Assembly (NCBI GenBank): GCA_965221295.1
Contig: OZ244879.1
Coordinates: 2,914,001 to 2,978,000, forward strand
Reading direction: 5' to 3'
Source of the DNA: Bin87 sp965221295
GTDB taxonomy: Bacteria > Chloroflexota > Dehalococcoidia > Lucifugimonadales > UBA3495
DNA: 64,000 bases
The translations under genes were made by a program, and so were the position numbers. The notes under the pieces are model-generated. The model did not search any database. It was not told the origin of the DNA and was given only the letters and a program-made list of their open reading frames with translations. Shown piece after piece: positions 25,056 through 38,200 of the stretch (within the stretch, counting starts at the first letter, position 1; the number at the start of each line of letters is the position of its first letter).

Positions 25056-25865
25056 GTGTTGACTCGCCGCATCATACCGTGCCTCGATGTTGACGCCGGT
25101 CGCGTCGTGAAGGGCACGAGCTTTGTCAACTTGCGCGACGCTGGCGACCCGGCGGAGTTGGCCTCTCGCTACGACCAAGAAGGCGCCGACGAGTTGGTGT
25201 TTCTCGACATCACCGCCAGCAGCGACTCCCGCGACACCATGGTGGACGTGGTGCGCGCGGTTTCCGACCAGGTTTTCATTCCTCTGACCGTGGGCGGCGG
25301 CATCCGCGCCATCGAGGACGTTCGCCGCATGCTCAACGCCGGCGCCGACAAGGTATCCGTCAACACCGCCGCCATCAGCGACCCGGAACTGGTCGTCCAA
25401 GGATCAGAGCAGTTCGGCAGCCAGTGTATCGTTACGGCGATTGACGCCCGGCGCGTCGTGCCCGGCGAAACCTGCCCCGAACCCAGAGACCTCAACCTGG
25501 CGCTGGATGAATCATCGAGCTGGCAGGTGTACACCCACGGCGGCAGGAACCCAACCGGGATGGACGCCGTGAAGTGGGCTCGCCGGGCGGTTGCCCTGGG
25601 CTCCGGCGAAATTCTGCTCACCAGCATGGATGAAGACGGCCAGCAAGACGGGTACGACCTGTCGTTGACTCGCGCCATCTCCCGCGCCGTGCCGGTTCCG
25701 GTGATCGCCAGCGGCGGCGCCGGCAACCTCAATCATCTCCATGACGCTCTCACTGAAGGCGAAGCCGACGCCGTGCTGGCCGCAAGCATCTTTCACTTCG
25801 GAACGTATTCCATCGCCCAAGCCAAAGAATTCCTCAATGGCCGGGGTGTCCCCATGCGGATTTGA
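25056..25865 (+). CDS. hisF: Imidazole glycerol phosphate synthase subunit HisF
   Basis: Cyclase subunit of IGP synthase, forming imidazole glycerol phosphate and AICAR with ammonia from HisH. 269-aa TIM barrel. IIPCLDVDAGRVVKG carries the first catalytic Asp and VTAIDARR the second. FIPLTVGGGIR and PVPVIASGGAGNL are the two phosphate-binding sites. The frame is open far upstream through the repeats, but the protein starts at GTG 25056, just before the conserved LTRRIIPC. hisIE lies 1 kb downstream with a HAD gene between; hisH is not in this window. Confidence 0.96.
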   Translation: MLTRRIIPCLDVDAGRVVKGTSFVNLRDAGDPAELASRYDQEGADELVFLDITASSDSRDTMVDVVRAVSDQVFIPLTVGGGIRAIEDVRRMLNAGADKVSVNTAAISDPELVVQGSEQFGSQCIVTAIDARRVVPGETCPEPRDLNLALDESSSWQVYTHGGRNPTGMDAVKWARRAVALGSGEILLTSMDEDGQQDGYDLSLTRAISRAVPVPVIASGGAGNLNHLHDALTEGEADAVLAASIFHFGTYSIAQAKEFLNGRGVPMRI

Positions 25866-25900
25866 ACCCCAACTTGCCCCAGGAAAACTACTCCCCAAGA

Positions 25901-25945
25901 CCACAGCCTCAGGACCAAAGCCCAGTACCACAGCCCAGGACCAAA
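25901..25945 (+). repeat. Short direct repeat in the hisF-HAD spacer
   Basis: CCACAGCC(T)CAGGACCAAA occurs at 25901-25919 and again at 25928-25945, with CCAGTA-type sequence between. The second copy supplies the AGGA ribosome binding site of the following gene, so slippage here could alter its translation. Confidence 0.55.
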
Positions 25946-25949
25946 ACCA

Positions 25950-26651
25950 ATGAACGGCATTACCACCGTAATCTTCGACATGTTCAACACGATAGCGCAG
26001 GACGGCCCTGATCTTTGGAATCTCTCCTTCGCGCGGATCATTGAAGAACAGGGCTTGCATACCACGCCGGAAATGCTGCGCCACGCCTGGGACGCCGGTT
26101 CCAACAATTTCCGGGAACGGCGCATTGACCCAGACGGTCCTTTCATCTCCTATCTCGATGGCTGGGCCGACGCGTTCTCCAGAGCGTTCAACGACCTGAA
26201 CCTGCGAGGAGATCCCGCGGCCGCCTCCCAGAGTTCCATCGATGACCTGGGAACTCGCCCGCTATTCCCCGACGTCGCCGAAGCCTTGGCCATCGTCGGG
26301 CGGGATCGTCGCCTGGCCGTGCTGTCCAACGCCGACGACGCGTACCTGAATCCGGTCGTCGCCCGCATCCCCGCGCACTTCGAGGCGGTGGTCTCTTCCG
26401 AAGGCGGTCAACGCTACAAACCGGATCGCCGCCTGTTTGAAATCGCTCTCAACGAATTGCAGGCCGACCCTGCGGAGTGTCTGTATGTGGGCGACAAGCA
26501 GTTCGAGGATGTGCAAGGCGCCCGAGGGGCTGGCATGTCGGTGGTATGGATCAATCGCCGGGGCGACCCTTTGAATCCCGACCTGCCAGCCCCCGACGCC
26601 GAGATTCGCAACTTGCTGGAACTGCCAGCCGTGCTCGGTCAACCTAACTAA
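25950..26651 (+). CDS. HAD-superfamily hydrolase, haloacid-dehalogenase-like
   Basis: 233-aa HAD hydrolase. Motif I is IFDMFNTI: the nucleophilic Asp is present, but the usual second Asp (DxD of phosphatases) is Phe, as in L-2-haloacid-dehalogenase-type members (DxYGT/DxFGT). Motif II Ser is in AVLSNAD, motif III Lys in GGQRYKPDRRLF, and motif IV GDKQFEDVQGARGAGM. A helical cap occupies residues ~18-100. It is placed between hisF and hisIE on the same strand. A histidinol-phosphate phosphatase role is tempting by location, but the lack of the second Asp argues against it. Substrate unknown. Confidence 0.85.
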   Translation: MNGITTVIFDMFNTIAQDGPDLWNLSFARIIEEQGLHTTPEMLRHAWDAGSNNFRERRIDPDGPFISYLDGWADAFSRAFNDLNLRGDPAAASQSSIDDLGTRPLFPDVAEALAIVGRDRRLAVLSNADDAYLNPVVARIPAHFEAVVSSEGGQRYKPDRRLFEIALNELQADPAECLYVGDKQFEDVQGARGAGMSVVWINRRGDPLNPDLPAPDAEIRNLLELPAVLGQPN

Positions 26652-26846
26652 CGCGCCGACACGCATCCGATGCCTCCAATGCGTCAGTCCGAGGTTCGCC
26701 GTTCTGCCATCTCGAGCCTTCCGCTTCCGCCGTTGCCCGCTTCCCTTTTCTGCAATCGCGAGGTTCCCTGGGCGCGTCGACAAACTGGGCGCCCGCAAAG
26801 CCTGACCCGCCACCGTCCCGCGATTCAATCATTGGAGTTGATCCTC

Positions 26847-27470
26847 ATGACCGAAGTAAAGTTGGATGACAAAGGACTGGTTCCGGCCATCGCCCAAGAC
26901 ATCAACACGGGCCAAGTCCTCATGCTCGGCTACATGAACCCCGGCTCTCTCAAGCGCACCGTAGAGGGTACCCAGGTGTGGTTCTACAGCCGCAGCCAGG
27001 AAGACTTGTGGCACAAAGGCGAGGTATCCGGAAACTACCTCAACCTCAGAGAATGGTACGTTGACTGCGATTCCGACACCCTGCTGCTCAAAGTGGAACC
27101 CGACGGGCCCACCTGCCACACCGGCGAACCCACCTGTTTCTTCACCCGAATGGACGGTCTCCCCGACGAATATACCGCATCTGAAGGGGGGCCTCGGGTG
27201 CTGGACGAACTCTTCGCCGTGATCAAGGACCGGCAACGGGAAATGCCCGAGGGCAGCTACACTGCCCAACTGCTCGCCGGCGGCGCCAGCCGCATCGCCC
27301 AGAAGGTAATCGAAGAAGCCGGCGAGGCCGCGTTGGCCGCCGCCACTTCAGACGCTGAAAACCTGCCCGCCGAAATCGCCGATCTGTTCTACCACACCCT
27401 GACGCTCATGGCCTCGGCCGGGGTATCGCCCAACGCCGTGTGGGAAGAGCTGCGCACTCGCCGCAGCTAA
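26847..27470 (+). CDS. hisI: Bifunctional phosphoribosyl-AMP cyclohydrolase / phosphoribosyl-ATP pyrophosphatase
   Basis: HisIE fusion (207 aa) for steps two and three of histidine synthesis. Residues 1-115 are the HisI domain: VLMLGYMN, then WFYSRSQEDLWHKGEVSGN, DCDSDTLLLKV with metal-binding Asp residues, and Cys in GPTCHTGEPTCFF. Residues ~118-207 are the HisE domain: LDELFAVIKDRQ, SRIAQKVIEEAGEAALA and EIADLFYHTLTLM. GGAG lies ten bases before the ATG at 26847. Its stop overlaps the stop of the convergent gene by three bases (CTAA shared). Confidence 0.95.
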   Translation: MTEVKLDDKGLVPAIAQDINTGQVLMLGYMNPGSLKRTVEGTQVWFYSRSQEDLWHKGEVSGNYLNLREWYVDCDSDTLLLKVEPDGPTCHTGEPTCFFTRMDGLPDEYTASEGGPRVLDELFAVIKDRQREMPEGSYTAQLLAGGASRIAQKVIEEAGEAALAAATSDAENLPAEIADLFYHTLTLMASAGVSPNAVWEELRTRRS

Positions 27471-28177
27471 CGGGTAGGCCCGTCCACGGTCAAATTCGCC
27501 ACCGGCTCCCCGCCGGCATACCGTCTCCACTGGCCATCCCAGTAGATGGTGACGTTCCCGCTGCCCAGGGCAATGGCCCCGTCCGGCTCCAGGAGAATCC
27601 CGGAACCCCCATCGATGCCAAGTACGATCAGTCCAACGTAATCCGAGCCGGCGAGCGCCGCCAGCGTCGCCTGGGGATCGCTACGCTCATGGTGAGGCAG
27701 AGTCATCACGTTGGGCACGATGTTCAGCGCCGGGGATGCCGGCGAGCCGGACGACGGTCTTCGCATCACCGCTCCCAGCGCCATGGCGCCGGCGCTGGAA
27801 CCGGCCCATGTGGTTCCGGCCTGGTTGGCTGCGATCAACGCTTCCAGCAGCGGCGATCCTGCCAGGGTCGAATACAGATGCTCCGGGCTACCTCCGGTGA
27901 AGTAAATGATGTCGGCGTCTTCAAGTTGCGCGGCGATGCGCGGATTCTCGGCGTCGCTGCGCCGTATCACGTCCACGCTGTATGCTTCGGCTCCCAAGCC
28001 AGTGAAGTGCCTAACACCGTTGGCTGCCGCCAACTGCGGGTTTTCGAAAGCGGCGGCCGTCGGCAAGATGGCCACCCGGGGAGCGTTCTTTCCGGTGAGT
28101 TGCAGGACATGGCGGTCCATTCCGGCGGCGGCTGGTCGGAATTCGTCGCCGCCCACCAACAAAATCCGGCGTTCCAA
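27467..28177 (-). CDS. Peptidase S51 / cyanophycinase-like serine hydrolase
   Basis: 236-aa class-I-glutamine-amidotransferase-fold hydrolase. The nucleophile elbow is WAGSSAGAMALG, diagnostic of the S51 family (dipeptidase E, cyanophycinase), with IYFTGGSPEHLY preceding it and the late LGIDGGSGILLEPDG. RILLVGGDEF begins the fold. No signal peptide, so cytoplasmic. Family members cleave Asp-X dipeptides or beta-Asp-Arg bonds; a cyanophycin role would need other genes that are not here. The 283-base spacer to argS beyond its start contains no gene I can support. Confidence 0.82.
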   Translation of the reverse strand: MERRILLVGGDEFRPAAAGMDRHVLQLTGKNAPRVAILPTAAAFENPQLAAANGVRHFTGLGAEAYSVDVIRRSDAENPRIAAQLEDADIIYFTGGSPEHLYSTLAGSPLLEALIAANQAGTTWAGSSAGAMALGAVMRRPSSGSPASPALNIVPNVMTLPHHERSDPQATLAALAGSDYVGLIVLGIDGGSGILLEPDGAIALGSGNVTIYWDGQWRRYAGGEPVANLTVDGPTR

Positions 28178-28460
28178 GTTCGTCTCCTGCCATCGGCCAA
28201 CCCTGGGGAAAGATGTTCGAGTTTATACACCACGCCAGCGTCCTTGTCCACGAAACCAGTCGCCGCCGGTCGGGCCATGCCGTTTGGACCAAGCTTCGTT
28301 CTGCCGTGTTTCGCGATGCGAATCGCCATCGCATTCTGGACACCGGTCGAGTCGTCGTCATCTATCCGAATGTGGCGATTCGGCGAGCGCGCATTTAATC
28401 TTGATGCTAACATATATGCTGTAACTGTCCGAATCCATCTCACATTGCCGGATCCCAAAC

Positions 28461-30140
28461 ATGCTAGTCAGAGAAACCATCGCCAACGCGGTTGCCGCCG
28501 CCCTCGAACGAGCCGTCTCCGACGGAGCGATCAGCATCGACACCACACCCGAAATCGAGGTCGAACGACCCAACAACTCTGAGCACGGCGACTTCGCCAC
28601 CAATCTTCCCCTGCGCCTGGCCAGGGAAGCCCGAGCCAACCCCCTCCAGCTGGCCGGGATCATCGCGGACCGCATCGAGAGTTTGCCAGAAATCGACAGC
28701 GTTTCGCCGGCGCCGCCCGGTTTCGTCAATTTCAAGCTCAGCGACGCGTGGTTGCAGGAGCAAGTGGAGGTTGTGCGCTCCGCCGGGGATACCTTCGGCG
28801 CCTCCAACTTGGGCGCCGGACGCAAGGTCATGGTCGAATTCGTCAGCGTGAATCCCACCGGCCCGGTGCACGTCGGCCACACCCGGGGCGCGGCCCTCGG
28901 CAGCGCCCTGGCCAACACCCTGGCCGCCGCCGGCTACGACGTAACCAGGGAGTATTACGTCAACGACGCCGGTTCCCAGATGGATGCGTTCTACCGCTCA
29001 GTTTGGGCCCGCTACCAGCAGGCGCTGGGCCATGACGCCGAGATGCCAGAAAATGGCTACCAAGGCGATTATATCGCTGACATCGCAGCGCAGATCATTG
29101 CAACCGACGGCGCCGGATATTTGACGAAGGGAGACGCCAACGCCATACGGGAAATCGGCAACGTCGCTCGGGAAAAGATGGTCGCTCTGATCCGCGACGA
29201 CCTGAACGCCATCGGCGTAGACTTCGACAACTGGTTCAGTGAGCGATGGCTGTTTCAAAACGAAGACTACGACCGCGCCATGGCTCGGCTACGCGACGGA
29301 GGCCATTTGGCCGAACGCAGCGGCGCCCTTTGGTTCATATCCACCGCGCTCGGCGACGAACGGGACAATGTCGTGGTGCGCTCCTCTGGCGAACCCACCT
29401 ACTTCGCGTCCGACATCGCTTATCACTACAACAAATTCGTGGACCGCGGCTTCGACCACGTAATCGACATTTGGGGCGCTGACCACCAGGGCCACGTGCC
29501 TCGCATGAAGGCGGCGGTGCAGGCCCTGGGCATCGACCCGGACAATCTCACGGTGCTCATATCCCAGATGGTCACCTTGAAGCGCGGCGACGAAACTGTC
29601 CGGGCTTCCAAGCGCACCGGAGATTTCGTGACTCTACGGGAACTGGTCGATGAAGTCGGCATGGATGCCTGCCGCTACTTCTTCCTAGCCCGGGCCGCCT
29701 CCACCCAGATGGAATTCGACCTGGAACTGGCAACCCGGGAATCCTCCGAGAACCCGGTTTACTATGTGCAGTACGCCCACGCCCGCAACGCCAGCATCCT
29801 GAACCTGGCGGCCGAGCGCAATATCGACTACGGCGGCGGCAACGTGAGCCTGCTGACTCATCCTCACGAGTTGGCGCTGATCCGCGCCATGCTGCGGCTG
29901 CCGGAGCTCGTAGTCCAGGTCGCGGAGAACCTGGAACCCCACCATCTGCCGCATTACGCCATGGAGTTGGCAACCGCGTTCCACCATTTCTACGAGAGCT
30001 GCCGGGTAATCTCGGCCAATGCTGAAGACAACGACCTTACCCTGGCCCGACTCAAACTGGTCGCCGCGGCGCAGGTGGCTTTCCGCCGCACGCTGAATCT
30101 GATGGGCATGTCCGCTCCAGACCGCATGGAACGCGCTTAG
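28461..30140 (+). CDS. argS: Arginyl-tRNA synthetase
   Basis: Class I aminoacyl-tRNA synthetase for arginine, 559 aa. The N-terminal Add-1 domain (residues ~1-110) has NNSEHGDFATNLPL and PPGFVNFKL. The HIGH-equivalent is VNPTGPVHVGHTRG. YVNDAGSQMD is the arginine pocket. The KMSKS region is the degenerate KRTGDFVTL, usual for many ArgRS. The C-terminal helical anticodon domain contains YYVQYAHARNASI and ends at LMGMSAPDRMERA. It precedes rpoB but is separated by a 490-base region with its own promoter. Confidence 0.96.
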   Translation: MLVRETIANAVAAALERAVSDGAISIDTTPEIEVERPNNSEHGDFATNLPLRLAREARANPLQLAGIIADRIESLPEIDSVSPAPPGFVNFKLSDAWLQEQVEVVRSAGDTFGASNLGAGRKVMVEFVSVNPTGPVHVGHTRGAALGSALANTLAAAGYDVTREYYVNDAGSQMDAFYRSVWARYQQALGHDAEMPENGYQGDYIADIAAQIIATDGAGYLTKGDANAIREIGNVAREKMVALIRDDLNAIGVDFDNWFSERWLFQNEDYDRAMARLRDGGHLAERSGALWFISTALGDERDNVVVRSSGEPTYFASDIAYHYNKFVDRGFDHVIDIWGADHQGHVPRMKAAVQALGIDPDNLTVLISQMVTLKRGDETVRASKRTGDFVTLRELVDEVGMDACRYFFLARAASTQMEFDLELATRESSENPVYYVQYAHARNASILNLAAERNIDYGGGNVSLLTHPHELALIRAMLRLPELVVQVAENLEPHHLPHYAMELATAFHHFYESCRVISANAEDNDLTLARLKLVAAAQVAFRRTLNLMGMSAPDRMERA

Positions 30141-30631
30141 CCCCACATCGCACCCGGCCGGAGGCCCCACGGCGCTGGCCGAACTGGTGTCTGCGTCCCG
30201 CTGCCTTGGGACAGCGCTTCCATATTGATGCACGCGTTTGCCGGGATGCCCGCGTACGCCGGTTTTTAGTGACTGGAATCGGCTTCACAATTGAGAAAAA
30301 CCATCGATCTCCACGTTCTCGCTAAACGTTCTGGACTCCCTTTTGCCCACGGATTTGGAGGGGCTATTGGAGGGGCTATTTCAGATGCGATTGCCCGTTC
30401 GGCAAGCCGACTTACGTTGACAGATTCCAATTTGCGAGTGTACAATCAAGCACCCCCTTATCGTATGTCAATCGTCGCCACTGCCCCAGATTCTAGCCTG
30501 CGCTCTCTGAACTGAAGCCTCTCGAGATTCGGCTTGCCACAATTGGCGGGCCGAGTCGTTGTGTCTATTCCAGCCTCAGTGAAGGCGGGCCGCCCTCAGT
30601 TAAAGCCCCCACCGCCAGGAGTGTCGATCTT
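30141..30631 (+). other. argS-rpoB intergenic region (promoter and leader, no gene)
   Basis: 490 bases without a credible gene. It holds an imperfect tandem TTGGAGGGGCTA repeat at 30355-30379, the rpoB promoter at 30417-30446, and a leader of about 180 bases ending in AGGAG before the rpoB ATG. The ribosomal protein genes rplJ/rplL that commonly precede rpoB are not here. Confidence 0.7.
30417..30446 (+). promoter_or_regulatory. Near-consensus sigma-70 promoter of rpoBC
   Basis: Perfect -35 TTGACA (30417-30422), an 18-base spacer, and TACAAT (30441-30446, five of six). This is the strongest promoter in the window and fits the high expression expected for RNA polymerase subunits. Confidence 0.8.
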
Positions 30632-35242
<4,611 letters not shown>

Positions 35243-35244
35243 AT

Positions 35245-38200
35245 ATGGTCAGGATGCTCGACAGTCGCGAAGCCACTACCTCCTCCGACTTCAACGCCAT
35301 TCGCATTTCCATCGCCTCGCCCGAGCAGATCCGTGGCTGGTCTTCCGGCGAGGTGCAGAAGGGCGAGACCATCAACTACCGCACCCAGCGGCCCGAAAAG
35401 GACGGCCTATTCTGCGAAAAGATCTTTGGCCCCACCAAGGACTGGGAATGCCAATGCGGCAAGTACAAGCGGCAAAAGTACAAGGGAGTAGTCTGCGACC
35501 GTTGCGGCGTTGAGGTGACGCGTTCCAATGTCCGCCGCCAGCGCCTGGGGCACATCGCCCTGGCCGCCCCGGTGGCCAACATCTGGTTCGTCAAGAACAC
35601 CCCCAGCGTGATGAGCCTCACCCTCGACCTCAAACTCTCCGACCTGACGCGCGTGCTGTACTACTCCGCGTTTGTCATCAACCAAGTTGACGTCGACCTG
35701 ATGCGGGAACAGTTCGAGCGGCACGAGGGCGAAGTTGAACTGATCCGCAGCGGCCCGATCTCGGTGGCCGACGGCGCGCTCCAGAGCATCGCCAACCGAA
35801 TCGCCGACTGGGATCTGGAAAGCCGGCGCGCCGAAGCCGCCGCCGCAGTGCGCGGTATGCCGGAACGACTCAGCGGCGCCATCGACGCCGCCCACGCCGC
35901 TCTGGCCCGGCTCACCGCGGCCGACCCGGATGGCGATGTTGACCACGCCTCCGATCTGCAGGTCCTGCGGGATGTGGCCGAAGCGAGCGTGGCGGCCCAC
36001 GCCGCCGTGATGGCCGCTGGACTCAATAGCCTGCGACCCGAAGACCTGGAATCACCCGAACAGCTGTCGCTCTTGGCTGTGGATGGCGACCCCATGGCCG
36101 CCGCCATTTCCAGGTTCTTCCACGGACCTACTCCCATTACCAACTCCCTGGAGCGGCTTGGCGTCAACGTATCCAGCGTCATTGAAGCCTTTTCCGCATG
36201 GCGCAACGGGCCAACGGAAGAACTCCAAGACGACGTTGCCGACGCCGCCGACCGCCTGCGGTCGGACATCGCCGAAATCGGCCAAGATGTGCTGCTGCCG
36301 ACGTTGAACGACCTGCAAGGCATATTCGCCAGCCCCACTCCGCATGACGAAGAGCCGACCTCTTCGGAGTTCATGGCCGCCGACTTGGCCACGATACGGC
36401 AGGCTCTGGCCGAAATCGAAGCGGCGGTGCGCGCGTGGAACTACCGGCGCGGGGAGGACAACCCCGAAGGTCGCGGCTGGAACGTGCCCGCCTTCTCGGC
36501 GCTGCTCGAACGGCTCCAAATCGACAGCGATGACATCAAGGCCATTTCCAGGCTCGAAGAACGCATCGAAGGCATTTCAGATGTGGTCGATCACGCCGGT
36601 CGCCAGAAGGAAATCGGACTGTGGCGCGATGAACTGGTCAAGTTGCAAGACCTGATCAGCAGCGTGGATGGCTACTTGGTGCGCGCCCTGACTGAACGCC
36701 GCAAGGAAGCCGTGGACCTCATCCAGGCCATGCGGTGGCTGCGGTGGGATCCTTCGCAACGCCTCCGCAGCGCCGATGTGGACTGGCTTTGGGACGACCT
36801 GAAACTGCCCGCCTGGGCGCGCGACGAGGTGGAACTTCCGGACGAATTCTACATCGCCCGCAGCGGCTCTGGCGGCCTCCGCCTCACCATCCTTTCGACC
36901 AGTCGTTACGACCGGCTCAAGCCCTTCTGGGGCGACTCTTTCGACGCTGAAATGGGCGCCGAACCGGTTCTGGAATTTCTCAAGCTCATGGACACCGACC
37001 TAGACCAGGAACGGTATTACACGGAGCTTGAGATGCGGGCTACCTCGGCCCAAATCCGCACCAAGGCCGGCAAGCGGATGCGCCTCCTCGAGACCTTCCG
37101 CCGTAGCGAAAACCGGATGCAGGACATGATCATGACCGTCCTGCCCGTGCTACCACCGGAATTGCGGCCCATGGTTCAACTGGACGGCGGACGCTTCGCC
37201 ACCAGCGACCTGAACGACCTCTACCGACGAGTGTTGTCCCGCAACCATCGCCTCAAGCGCTTCGCCAGTATGCGCGCCCCGGGCCTGATGATCCGGAACG
37301 AGAAGCGAATGCTGCAGGAAGCGGTGGACTCCCTCATCGACAACGGGCGCCAGGGCAAAGCCGTCAAGGGCAAGCGCGACCATGCCCTAAAATCGTTGAG
37401 CGACCTGCTCAAAGGCAAGCAGGGACGTTTCCGTCAGAACCTGCTCGGCAAGCGCGTGGACTACTCCGGCCGCTCCGTAATCGTGGTTGGCCCCGAGCTG
37501 AAGATGGACGAGTGCGGCCTCCCCAAGCGCATGGCCCTGGAACTCTTCAAGCCCTTCGTGATGCACCGCTTGGTGATCAGCGCTTTGGCCCCCAACATCA
37601 AGGCCGCCAAACGCATGGTCGAACGCTCATCGCCCGAAGTTTGGCACATCCTTGAAGACGTGATCAAAGACCGTCCGGTGATGCTCAACCGCGCTCCCAC
37701 CCTGCACCGCCTGGGCATCCAGGCGTTCAAACCTGTTCTGATCGAAGGCAGCGCGATTCAACTCCATCCGTTGGTCTGTTCCGCTTTCAACGCCGACTTC
37801 GACGGGGACCAAATGGCCGTTCACGTCCCGCTGTCCTCGATGGCAGTCAACGAGACCGGCACCGTGATGCTCAGCATTAACAACATGCTGTCCCCAGCCT
37901 CCGGCGAGCCGTTGGTGGCGCCCACCCTGGACATGGTGATGGGTTGCTACTACCTGACCGAACTGGCGCCCAACGCCAAAGGCGCTGGCGACATTTTCTA
38001 CGACATCAACGAAGCCCGCATCGCCTACTCTGACGGCCAGATCGACCTGCGGGCGCCGATCACCGTCCTCAGCGTCTCCGGCGCCGAGGGCAAGGTCGAG
38101 ACCACGATGGGCCGGCTGATCTTCAACGAAGCCCTGCCGGATTCGTTGGAATACAAGAACGCGCTCATGGACCGCGGAGCCATCAAGGACCTGACCTCTG

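Noticed and set aside
28390..28450. Promoter for argS in the AT-rich stretch
   Set aside because: Several TATA-like words but no -35/-10 pair with acceptable spacing.
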